Positions 51,763-59,019 of a DNA stretch of 64,000 nucleotides are shown piece after piece. The stretch is from an uncultured Oscillospiraceae bacterium. GTDB taxonomy: Bacteria > Bacillota > Clostridia > Oscillospirales > Oscillospiraceae. Every line of letters begins with the position of its first letter. Positions within the stretch are counted from its first letter, which is position 1. The stretch lies in assembly GCA_944387035.1 (NCBI GenBank), contig CALXDJ010000006.1, forward strand, positions 27,154 to 91,153, in the 5' to 3' direction. Position numbers and translations under genes: made by a program. The notes beneath the pieces are model-generated. The model had not been told where the DNA came from. It was given only the letters and a program-made list of their open reading frames with translations, and did no database searches.

Positions 51763-53004
51763 ATGAAAAACGTATTGTACGGTAAGTGCGTCAAATGCGG
51801 GAAGACTTATCCGGCTACGCCGGATCTGACCACCTGCACCTGCGGCGGCATTCTGGATATTGTCTATGATTACGACGCCATCCGCCGGGAGTTTACCAAG
51901 GAGACTCTGGCAGCCCGTTCGGAGCGGACCATGTGGCGCTACCGGGAGCTGCTGCCGGTGGAGGAGACCACGGCTCCCACGCCGCTGCGGGTGGGCTGGA
52001 GCCCACTGTACGAAGAGCCGCGCCTGGCGGAGCAGCTGGGGCTGGGCCGCCTGTGGGTGAAGGATGACGGCCAGAATCCCACAGCTTCCCTGAAGGACCG
52101 GGCCAGCGCCATGGCGGTGGCCAAGGCCCGGGAAGCGGGGGCCCAGGTGATTGCCTGCTCATCTACGGGCAACGCGGCCTCGTCTTTGGCGGGCAACGCC
52201 GCTGCGGCGGGACTGGAGACGTTTATCTTCGTTCCGTCCCGGGCTCCCAAGGGAAAGGTAGCACAACTGATGACCTTTGGCGCCACGGTAATTTCCGTGG
52301 AGGGCAGCTATGAGGAGACTTTTGAGCTGAGCAAGGCGGCCATTGACCGCTGGGGCTGGTACAACCGCAACGCCGCCATCAATCCCTATCTTTCTGAGGG
52401 AAAAAAGACGGTGGCCCTGGAAATCATGGAGCAGCTGGACTGGCAGGTGCCGGACTACATTGCCATTTCCGTGGGAGACGGGTGCACCATTGCGGGCCTT
52501 TGGAAGGGCCTGAAGGACCTGTATGCCATCGGGTTTATCGACCGCCTGCCCCGGCTGATCTCTGCCCAGGCGGCGGGATGCTGTCCGCTCAACCGGGCCA
52601 TTGAGACCGGGGAGCCTTGGCACCCCATGGAAGAGAACACCCTGGCGGATTCCATTGCTGTAGGGGTCCCCCGGAATGCGGACAAGGCCCTCATGGCCAT
52701 CCGGGAGTCCAACGGATTGACGGTCAATGTCTCCGACGAGGAGATTCTGGAGGCGCAAAAGCTGTTGGGACGGACCTGCGGTGTGTTCGGCGAGCCTGCG
52801 GGCGTGACCGGCACGGCCGGGGTGAAGAAGCTCTGCCAGCAGGGCGTCTTGGGAAAGGAGGACACCGTGGTGTCCGTGGTGACAGGCAACGGACTCAAGG
52901 ATGTCGCCAATGCCATCCGGGCCTGCGGCGAGCCCATCACCATTCCCTCGGATATGGGGCGGCTGCTGGAGGCCTTCCATCAAAAAGGAATCTCACTGGA
53001 ATAA
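51763..53004 (+). CDS. Threonine synthase-like PLP enzyme with N-terminal zinc ribbon
   Basis: This 413-residue fold-type II PLP protein starts with a possible zinc ribbon (C9, C12, C25, C27). The PLP lysine lies in NPTASLKDRASAMAVAK (Lys111), the phosphate-loop region in SSTGNAASSLAGNAA, and the cofactor-binding glycine segment in ISVGDGCTIAGLWKG. It resembles threonine synthase, but none of its usual pathway partners (hom, thrB) is near, and it sits beside a second PLP enzyme and a YgeW/YgeY locus. It may instead be a lyase on diaminopropionate or a related amino acid. GAGGAG precedes the ATG. Confidence 0.83.
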   Translation: MKNVLYGKCVKCGKTYPATPDLTTCTCGGILDIVYDYDAIRREFTKETLAARSERTMWRYRELLPVEETTAPTPLRVGWSPLYEEPRLAEQLGLGRLWVKDDGQNPTASLKDRASAMAVAKAREAGAQVIACSSTGNAASSLAGNAAAAGLETFIFVPSRAPKGKVAQLMTFGATVISVEGSYEETFELSKAAIDRWGWYNRNAAINPYLSEGKKTVALEIMEQLDWQVPDYIAISVGDGCTIAGLWKGLKDLYAIGFIDRLPRLISAQAAGCCPLNRAIETGEPWHPMEENTLADSIAVGVPRNADKALMAIRESNGLTVNVSDEEILEAQKLLGRTCGVFGEPAGVTGTAGVKKLCQQGVLGKEDTVVSVVTGNGLKDVANAIRACGEPITIPSDMGRLLEAFHQKGISLE

Positions 53005-53011
53005 GCAAGAA

Positions 53012-53036
53012 GAGAGCCGCCTTACATAGGCGGCTC
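53012..53036. other. Hairpin between convergent genes
   Basis: AGAGCCGCC pairs with GGCGGCTCT around TTACATA. No T-run follows, so termination strength is uncertain. Confidence 0.55.
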
Positions 53037-53058
53037 TCCAGCAGTTATATGGTAGGGT

Positions 53059-53508
53059 TCATACGATTTTCTGCAGCAGTTGAGGCAGCTCGGCGTCCTT
53101 TTGCTCCGCAAAGTAGCGGATGATATCTTTCCGGGTGACGATGCCGTTAAAATTGCCCAGATCATCGACCACGGGAATGAAATTCTGGTTCATGGCGCTG
53201 TTGAGCATTTCCTCCATGCTGACGGTGATGCGGACGGGGGGATAAGTATCCTTTTGCAGAATATCCCGGATCTTCAGCTGCTCCAAGTCTTTCATGGAAC
53301 AGACCTTACGTTCCTCCGGCACTTCGTTGAGAAGCTGCCAGAGGAAATCTCCTTCGCTGACGGTGCCTGCATACCGGCCGTCCCGGGTGATGACTGGGAT
53401 GGCGGTGTAGCCGTGGTGACGCATTTTTTCCAGACCCTGACGGAATGTATAGTCATCATAGAGGTAGGCAACACGGCTTTTGGGGAGCAGAAAATAAGCA
53501 ATGTTCAC
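53059..53508 (-). CDS. CBS-domain pair protein
   Basis: This 149-residue protein is made of two CBS domains: YDDYTFRQGLEKMRHHGYTAIPVITRDGRYAGTVSEGDFLW (about 18-58) and VSMEEMLNSAMNQNFIPVVDDLGNFNGIVTRKDIIRYF. Stand-alone CBS pairs often bind adenosine nucleotides. The GTG at 53508, with AGAGG about 7 bases upstream, is the preferred start; 24 further in-frame residues upstream look non-conserved. It is divergent from the Crp/Fnr gene. Confidence 0.86.
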   Translation of the reverse strand: MNIAYFLLPKSRVAYLYDDYTFRQGLEKMRHHGYTAIPVITRDGRYAGTVSEGDFLWQLLNEVPEERKVCSMKDLEQLKIRDILQKDTYPPVRITVSMEEMLNSAMNQNFIPVVDDLGNFNGIVTRKDIIRYFAEQKDAELPQLLQKIV

Positions 53509-53599
53509 TTCGCAGCCTCTTTTCTCGATTGCGGCGGAGCCGCTTTGTTTGGATTGCACTTCCCTAATCTTACTATACAAGAACGGCTTGGAAATTTGG

Positions 53600-53616
53600 T
53601 GAACAATTTATGAAAT
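53600..53616. promoter_or_regulatory. Recurrent 17-bp motif, copy 2 (candidate autoregulatory site)
   Basis: TGAACAATTTATGAAAT lies 16 bp upstream of the -35 of the Crp/Fnr gene (centre near -60). Confidence 0.4.
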
Positions 53617-53632
53617 CTGACAGGGTTGGGCC

Positions 53633-53661
53633 TTTACTTTTTCAAGTTTGGCTGATATGAT
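53633..53661 (+). promoter_or_regulatory. Promoter for the Crp/Fnr-family gene
   Basis: TTTACT (53633-53638), 17-bp spacer, TATGAT (53656-53661), 36 bp upstream of the start. Confidence 0.7.
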
Positions 53662-53697
53662 ATGGATGTGATAAATGCAACAAAGGAGGCATGCAAT

Positions 53698-54360
53698 ATG
53701 CTGACTCAGCAGGAGCTGGAGCGAAGTCCGCTGTTTCAGGGGATCAGCTATGACGAATACCGGCGGATGCTGACATGTTTTCAGGCGGTGCAAAGGTCCT
53801 ACCGTCCGGAGGAAATGATCTATGACTTCTCCAAACCGAATCAGAATGCGGTGGGGATCATCGAGCGGGGAGCGGCGTCTTTGATCCGGATTGATGCCGA
53901 CGGCGTAGCGACCGTATTGGAGGAGCTCCACGCCGGCGGAGTCTTTGGAAAGGACTTGGCGTTCGCTGGTTCCCGGGAAGACAGCCTGGAAGTAGTGTGC
54001 CGGACGGCATGTGATGTCCTGTTCATTGATTATCCGCATATTCTCAAGCGATGTGAGAACGCCTGCTATCACCACAGCCTGCTGGTGCAGAATATGCTGC
54101 GGCTGATGGCCGATAAGGCGCAGTCGCTCAGCGAGCGGGTGGATGTGCTCTCCCGCCGGTCCATCCGGGAAAAGCTGCTGTGCTATTTCCGCCAGCAGTC
54201 GGAGAAGGAGGGGGCTAATACCTTTACTCTGCCGTTTTCTCTCAGCACTCTGGCCGATTACATCGCAACAGACCGCAGCGCCATGATGCGGGAGCTCAAA
54301 CGACTGCGGGAGGAGGGGACGGTTTCCTCTGACGGCAGACGCTTTACATTGCGCTCGTAA
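53698..54360 (+). CDS. Crp/Fnr family transcriptional regulator
   Basis: This 220-residue regulator has a cupin-like effector domain (about 1-120), a dimerisation helix (HHSLLVQNMLRLMADKAQ) and a winged helix-turn-helix (LPFSLSTLADYIATDRSAMMRELKRLREEGTV). The FNR [4Fe-4S] cysteine cluster is not present as such, though Cys109 and Cys113 (VVCRTACDV) lie close together. ATG 53698 follows AAGGAGG. A repeated 17-bp motif occurs upstream of this gene, nfnAB and the BMP transporter and may be its site. The effector is unknown. Confidence 0.88.
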   Translation: MLTQQELERSPLFQGISYDEYRRMLTCFQAVQRSYRPEEMIYDFSKPNQNAVGIIERGAASLIRIDADGVATVLEELHAGGVFGKDLAFAGSREDSLEVVCRTACDVLFIDYPHILKRCENACYHHSLLVQNMLRLMADKAQSLSERVDVLSRRSIREKLLCYFRQQSEKEGANTFTLPFSLSTLADYIATDRSAMMRELKRLREEGTVSSDGRRFTLRS

Positions 54361-54364
54361 CAGA

Positions 54365-54394
54365 TTTCACAAAAGCCACAAACAATTTGTGAAA
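54365..54394. repeat. 9-bp inverted repeat upstream of nfnA (contains motif copy 3)
   Basis: TTTCACAAA (54365-54373) and TTTGTGAAA (54386-54394) are perfect inverted arms separated by 12 bp. The right arm is part of CAAACAATTTGTGAAAA (54379-54395), the third copy of the recurrent motif. It could be a regulator site or a weak terminator for the Crp/Fnr gene; no T-run follows. Confidence 0.5.
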
Positions 54395-54422
54395 ATTTTG
54401 GCGTATTAACGGCAAAAAGGAA

Positions 54423-54451
54423 TTGACGCTCTCAGACGAGTGTGTTAAAAT
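54423..54451 (+). promoter_or_regulatory. SigA-type promoter for nfnAB
   Basis: TTGACG (54423-54428), 17-bp spacer, TAAAAT (54446-54451), 77 bp before the start. Confidence 0.78.
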
Positions 54452-54528
54452 GCAGACAATGTGTCGTATGGCGGGATACAGATCTCCGTAACTGTTACAA
54501 ATCGAACATTCGGGAAAGAAGGAAAACT

Positions 54529-55371
54529 ATGTATCGTATTGTGAGAAAAGAGGCACTCCGACCCACTGTTACCCTCTATGAGATCGAGGCGCCCCTGATC
54601 GCCAAGAAGGCGCAGCCCGGCCAGTTTATCATCCTCCGGGTGGATGAGAACGGCGAGCGCATTCCTATCACGATCAATAACTACGACCCCGAAAAAGGCA
54701 CGGTTACCATTATCGTGCAGACGGTGGGTGCTACCACGGAAAAGCTCAGCCATCTCAATGAGGGCGACTGCCTGCAGGACTTTGTGGGTCCTCTCGGCAA
54801 GGCTACGGAGACCGAAGGCAAGAAGAAGGTCTGCGTGGTGGGCGGCGGCGTCGGATGCGCCATTGCCTATCCGGTGCTCAAGAAGTTCCACGACAGCGGC
54901 GCGGAGGTCCATGCGGTCATCGGCTTTAAGAACAAGGATCTGGTGATTCTGGAGGATGATTTCCGCAAGTCCAGCTCTGTGCTCAAGGTCTGCACCGACG
55001 ATGGCTCCTATGGCCAAAAGGGATTGGTTACCGATGCGCTCAAGGAGCTCATCGAGGCAGGCAATCAGTATGATGAGGTGTTTGCCATCGGTCCCATGGT
55101 GATGATGAAGTTTGTCTCCAAGACCACGGAGCCCTATGGCATTCCCACTACCGTTTCCATGAGCCCCATCATGATTGACGGTACCGGTATGTGCGGCGGC
55201 TGCCGTCTGAGCGTGGGCGGCGAGATGAAGTTTGCCTGCGTGGACGGCCCGGATTTCGATGGCCACAAGGTGGACTGGGATCTGGCGGTCAAGCGCAATC
55301 AGATGTATCATGACTTTGAGCTGCACAAGCATGAGGAGACCTGCAACCTGTTCAAAAAGGAGGCCCAGTAA
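54529..55371 (+). CDS. nfnA: NfnA-like ferredoxin-NADP+ oxidoreductase subunit (sulfide dehydrogenase SudB type)
   Basis: This 280-residue FAD/NAD-binding protein has the FNR-like flavin motif IPITINNYD (near residue 45), the nucleotide-binding fold VCVVGGGVGCAIAYPVLKK near residue 103 and a C-terminal [2Fe-2S] ligand set MCGGCRLSVGGEMKFACVDGP (near residue 222). With NfnB it should form the bifurcating NADH-dependent ferredoxin:NADP+ oxidoreductase that balances NADH, NADPH and ferredoxin pools. nfnB starts 2 bp after its stop. Confidence 0.9.
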   Translation: MYRIVRKEALRPTVTLYEIEAPLIAKKAQPGQFIILRVDENGERIPITINNYDPEKGTVTIIVQTVGATTEKLSHLNEGDCLQDFVGPLGKATETEGKKKVCVVGGGVGCAIAYPVLKKFHDSGAEVHAVIGFKNKDLVILEDDFRKSSSVLKVCTDDGSYGQKGLVTDALKELIEAGNQYDEVFAIGPMVMMKFVSKTTEPYGIPTTVSMSPIMIDGTGMCGGCRLSVGGEMKFACVDGPDFDGHKVDWDLAVKRNQMYHDFELHKHEETCNLFKKEAQ

Positions 55372-55373
55372 TC

Positions 55374-56759
55374 ATGGCCAATATGTCTTTGAAGAAGAAT
55401 CCCATGCCCTCTCAGGACCCCAACGTCCGCAACAAGAATTTTGATGAGGTGGCACTGGGCTATACGGAAGAGCAGGCATTGGACGAGGCACAGCGGTGCC
55501 TGAACTGCAAGAATAAGCCCTGCATGACCGGCTGCCCCGTCATGGTTCATATCCCTGAGTTCATTGCCGAGGTGGCCAAGGGCCATTTTGAAGAGGCTTA
55601 TCAGATTATTTCCAACACCAGCGCTCTGCCTGCCGTCTGCGGCCGGGTCTGCCCCCAGGAAAGCCAGTGCGAAAAGTACTGCGTTCGGGGCAAGAAGGGT
55701 GAGCCGGTTGCCATTGGCCGTCTGGAGCGGTTTGTGGCGGATTGGCACAACACGCACACCTGCGATGTGCCGCCCCGTCCCCAGCCTAACGGCCACAAGG
55801 TGGCCGTGGTGGGTTCCGGCCCTGCAGGACTGACCTGCGCCGGCGACCTGGCCCGGAAGGGATATGACGTTACCGTATTTGAGGCGCTCCATCTGGCCGG
55901 CGGCGTGCTGGTTTACGGCATTCCGGAGTTCCGTCTGCCCAAGGCCATCGTGCAGAAGGAAGTGGACGGCCTGAAGGAAATGGGCGTGACCATTGCCACC
56001 GATACCGTCATCGGCCGGACGATCTCCATTGATGAACTGATGGAGGAGCATGGCTTTGAAGCGGTGTTTATCGGTTCCGGTGCGGGCCTGCCCATGTTCA
56101 TGAACATTCCCGGTGTGAACTACCGTGGCGTCTATTCCGCCAATGAGTTCCTGACCCGGATCAACCTGATGAAGGCGTATCGGCCCGATTCCGATACCCC
56201 CATTCAGCATCCCAAGCGCGTGGCCGTCGTGGGCGGCGGCAACGTGGCTATGGACGCAGCCCGCTGCGCCAAGCGTCTGGGCGCCGAAGTGTACATCATT
56301 TACCGCCGCGGCATGGAAGAGCTCCCCGCCCGAAAGGAAGAGGTGGAGCATGCCGAGGAGGAGGGGATCATCTTCAAGACCCTCAATAACCCGGTGGAGA
56401 TCTTTGCCGACGAGAATGACGATGTCAACAAGATCCGCTGCATCAAGATGGAACTGGGTGAGCCGGACGCCTCTGGACGCCGCCGTCCCATCGAGGTTCC
56501 CGGCAGCGAGTTTGACATCGATGTGGACTGTGTGATTATGGCTCTGGGTACCAGCCCCAACCCGCTGATCAAATCCACGACCAAGGGCCTGGAGATCAAC
56601 AAGAAGGGCGGCATCGTGGTCAATGAAGAGGGCTTGACCTCCCGTCCCAATGTCTATGCCGGCGGCGACGCTGTTACGGGTGCTGCCACGGTCATTCTGG
56701 CCATGGGCGCCGGCAAGACCGCGGCCAAGGCCATTGATGAGCAGCTCAGCGGCAAATAA
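55374..56759 (+). CDS. nfnB: NfnB-like NADPH-dependent oxidoreductase (glutamate synthase small-subunit type)
   Basis: This 461-residue flavoprotein has N-terminal cysteine motifs for [4Fe-4S] clusters (RCLNCKNKPCMTGCPVMVHI near residue 42; VCGRVCPQESQCEKYC near residue 88), an FAD site VAVVGSGPAGLTCAGDLARKG near residue 142 and an NADP site VAVVGGGNVAMDAARCAKRLG near residue 283. It is commonly annotated gltA, but the partner gene argues for NfnB. No glutamate synthase large subunit is present. Confidence 0.9.
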   Translation: MANMSLKKNPMPSQDPNVRNKNFDEVALGYTEEQALDEAQRCLNCKNKPCMTGCPVMVHIPEFIAEVAKGHFEEAYQIISNTSALPAVCGRVCPQESQCEKYCVRGKKGEPVAIGRLERFVADWHNTHTCDVPPRPQPNGHKVAVVGSGPAGLTCAGDLARKGYDVTVFEALHLAGGVLVYGIPEFRLPKAIVQKEVDGLKEMGVTIATDTVIGRTISIDELMEEHGFEAVFIGSGAGLPMFMNIPGVNYRGVYSANEFLTRINLMKAYRPDSDTPIQHPKRVAVVGGGNVAMDAARCAKRLGAEVYIIYRRGMEELPARKEEVEHAEEEGIIFKTLNNPVEIFADENDDVNKIRCIKMELGEPDASGRRRPIEVPGSEFDIDVDCVIMALGTSPNPLIKSTTKGLEINKKGGIVVNEEGLTSRPNVYAGGDAVTGAATVILAMGAGKTAAKAIDEQLSGK

Positions 56760-56771
56760 AGAGCATATTGA

Positions 56772-56804
56772 AAAAGATGCGGACCATGGGTCCGCATCTT
56801 TTTT
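56772..56804 (+). terminator. Terminator after nfnB
   Basis: AAAAGATGCGGACC pairs with GGTCCGCATCTTTT around ATG, continuing as TT. Confidence 0.95.
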
Positions 56805-56916
56805 GTACAGCTGCAAGGAGCAGCGGATCATTTTGGAAACAGAAGCTTCTCTTCAGAACCTGACTGCCAGGTGCTTTGATATTGGAATGGCAATGCGGCG
56901 GCAGAAGGTTCCCAGT

Positions 56917-56963
56917 ATCAAAAGCAGTGTCCTCCAGTCATACCGGAGGACACTGCTTTTGAT
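56917..56963. other. 19-bp perfect-stem hairpin beside the deacylase gene
   Basis: ATCAAAAGCAGTGTCCTCC (56917-56935) pairs exactly with 56945-56963 around nine bases. It lies just past the stop of the minus-strand deacylase gene and probably acts as its 3' end; AAAATTTT follows on the plus strand. The rest of 56805-56969 holds nothing that I can support beyond a 54-codon TTG-initiated frame (56833-56997) of low credibility. Confidence 0.65.
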
Positions 56964-56969
56964 AAAATT

Positions 56970-57509
56970 TTATAGATCCACGACGGTGACATCATGACCG
57001 GTATAGGGCAGGAGCTTGTCCAGCACATCCCGGGTTTTGAGCTTGAGGCTGCTGGTACAGATACAGGGGTGGCAGCTCAGGTATTCTGCCTCGTAGACCT
57101 CCCGTTCCATCAGAAGGCGGACCCGGTGGTCGGAGTCGTTCATTAATCCCAGGATGGTGGCGGAGCCGGGGGTGCAGTGCAGCAGTTCCCAAAGTTCCTC
57201 TTCCGGCGCAAAGGACAGCCGGGCCGAGCCGATCTGATGGCTCAGGTCTTTGGTGTGAAAAGGCTTATCCGGTCCCATGCAAAGCAGATAAAACTGCGTT
57301 TTTTGGCGGTTGCACAAAAATAGATTTTTGCAGATGGGTACACCCAGTACTTCACTGACGGCCGCACATTTTTCCATGTTATCCGCCGGATCGCTGGAGA
57401 CCCGGTCATAGGGAATCTCCAGCTTCTCCAGCAGGGAGAAGGCGGCCTCTTCTTGAGGCAGAAGGGCGCCTTCAGGACGGGTATTGTGAAAAAGGGAAGA
57501 AATCTGCAT
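56970..57509 (-). CDS. YbaK/ProX-type aminoacyl-tRNA deacylase
   Basis: This 179-residue protein is a free-standing prolyl-tRNA synthetase-associated editing domain. It shows CKNLFLCNRQKTQFYLLCM (near residue 60), SARLSFAPEEELWELLHCTPGSATILGLMND near residue 95, and the C-terminal CICTSSLKLKTRDVL. The family hydrolyses Ala-tRNAPro or related mischarged tRNAs. Its ATG is 3 bp after the murC stop, so it is downstream of murC in the same operon. Confidence 0.9.
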   Translation of the reverse strand: MQISSLFHNTRPEGALLPQEEAAFSLLEKLEIPYDRVSSDPADNMEKCAAVSEVLGVPICKNLFLCNRQKTQFYLLCMGPDKPFHTKDLSHQIGSARLSFAPEEELWELLHCTPGSATILGLMNDSDHRVRLLMEREVYEAEYLSCHPCICTSSLKLKTRDVLDKLLPYTGHDVTVVDL

Positions 57510-57512
57510 TTC

Positions 57513-58895
57513 TCAGCCCTCCTGCAGCAATTTTTCGCCGGCACGATAGATATCTCCGGCGCCCACGGTCAAAATGAGGTCTCCGGGCTGGGCAAGGGCT
57601 TTAAGCTGGGCGGTGACTTTGTCCAGCGTGGAGCAATAGACGGCGCCGGGAATCTTTTGGCACAGGTCCGCGGAGGAGATGCCCAGAGTATTCTGCTCCC
57701 GGGCGGCATAGATCTCCGCCAGAATGGCTACATCCGCCAGCTTCAGTTCTTCGACAAAACGGTCAAAAAGCTTGGCGGTACGGGAGTAGGTGTGAGGCTG
57801 GAAAGCTACAACCAGACGCTGATACCCCATATCCCGGGCGGTAGTCAGCAGGGCATGGAGCTCATCGGGGTGATGGGCATAATCATCATAAACCTTGGCG
57901 CCGTTGTATTCGCCCTTATACTCAAAACGGCGGCCTGCTCCGGTAAAGGAGGCAAGACCTTCCTCCACGGCTTTGCCGGGCAGACCCAACACATAGGCAG
58001 AAGATGCAGCGGCCAGGGCATTGAGTATGTTGTGATGGCCGAAGACATGAAGATTCACATGGGCATACAGCTCTCCGTGAATTAGAATGTCAAAGGCGGG
58101 AGCAGTGTCCACATTTGTGAGATTGACTGCTGTGCAGTCCGCGGGGTGGTCCAGTCCAAAGGAAAATACAGGATGCTCCAGACCGGCCACGGACTCCATG
58201 GCGCCGGCGTTGTCTGCATTGACGATGATGTGTCCGCCGGCAGGAACCAGCTGGGCAAAGGTGTGGAAGGAATGCTCGATGTCCTCCAGGTCCTTGAAGA
58301 AGTCCAGATGATCCGCTTCCACGTTCAAGATCACGGCCACGGTGGGGAAGAAGCAGAGAAAACTGTTGCAGTATTCGCAGGATTCCAGAATGATGGTATC
58401 CCCGTGGCCCACCCGGTAGCCGGAGTGGAGCAGAGGGAGCGTACCGCCGATCATCACCGTGGGATCAGCCTGTGCGGACATAAAGATATGGGTGCACATG
58501 GAGGTAGTGGTGGTTTTGCCGTGGGTGCCGGACACGCACAGGGCGTTGGGATAATGCTGCATAATGGCACCCCAGGCCTGGGCACGCTCATAGACGGGAA
58601 TCCCCCGGGCCACAGCGCCGGAGATTTCCGGGTTTTCATCGTGCACGGCCGCCGTCCGGACGACAAAGTCACAGTCTCCCAAATTTTCCGCGCTGTGACC
58701 GATAGACACATGAATCCCCAGAGACCGCAGATGCTTGACGGTATCGCTGTCTGTCATGTCGGAGCCTTGCACCGTCAGTCCCATGCCTCGGAGAACCTCG
58801 GCCAGGGGGCACATGGACACGCCGCCGATTCCTACCAGGTGCACCCGTTTGCCGGGGACCAGATAGTCACGGATAGGAGTGGAATTGTTCATCAT
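57513..58895 (-). CDS. murC: UDP-N-acetylmuramate-L-alanine ligase
   Basis: This 460-residue Mur ligase adds L-Ala to UDP-MurNAc. It has the Rossmann motif VHLVGIGGVSMCPLAEVLRGMG (residues 18-39), the ATP loop CVSGTHGKTTTTSMC near residue 112 and the catalytic region ILNVEADHLDFF. It is full length. The ATG at 58895, followed by a second ATG, has AAGGAAG 9 bases upstream. It is divergent from cca. Confidence 0.95.
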   Translation of the reverse strand: MMNNSTPIRDYLVPGKRVHLVGIGGVSMCPLAEVLRGMGLTVQGSDMTDSDTVKHLRSLGIHVSIGHSAENLGDCDFVVRTAAVHDENPEISGAVARGIPVYERAQAWGAIMQHYPNALCVSGTHGKTTTTSMCTHIFMSAQADPTVMIGGTLPLLHSGYRVGHGDTIILESCEYCNSFLCFFPTVAVILNVEADHLDFFKDLEDIEHSFHTFAQLVPAGGHIIVNADNAGAMESVAGLEHPVFSFGLDHPADCTAVNLTNVDTAPAFDILIHGELYAHVNLHVFGHHNILNALAAASSAYVLGLPGKAVEEGLASFTGAGRRFEYKGEYNGAKVYDDYAHHPDELHALLTTARDMGYQRLVVAFQPHTYSRTAKLFDRFVEELKLADVAILAEIYAAREQNTLGISSADLCQKIPGAVYCSTLDKVTAQLKALAQPGDLILTVGAGDIYRAGEKLLQEG

Positions 58896-58929
58896 GGCAA
58901 TGGACTTCCTTTCAAAAACGCTTTCCGCA

Positions 58930-58958
58930 TTGCAGAAACAGGAAAAGCGTTGTATAAT
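58930..58958 (+). promoter_or_regulatory. SigA-type promoter for cca
   Basis: TTGCAG (58930-58935), 17-bp spacer, TATAAT (58953-58958). Confidence 0.65.
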
Positions 58959-59019
58959 CATAAGCAACTTATTATAGTACACAGAACCCGAAAATGCAAC
59001 CGAAAGGAGGGACTTTCCC

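Noticed and set aside
55374..56759. Calling the gene glutamate synthase small subunit
   Set aside because: No large subunit is present and the upstream neighbour is an NfnA-type subunit with a [2Fe-2S] motif, so NfnB is the better reading.
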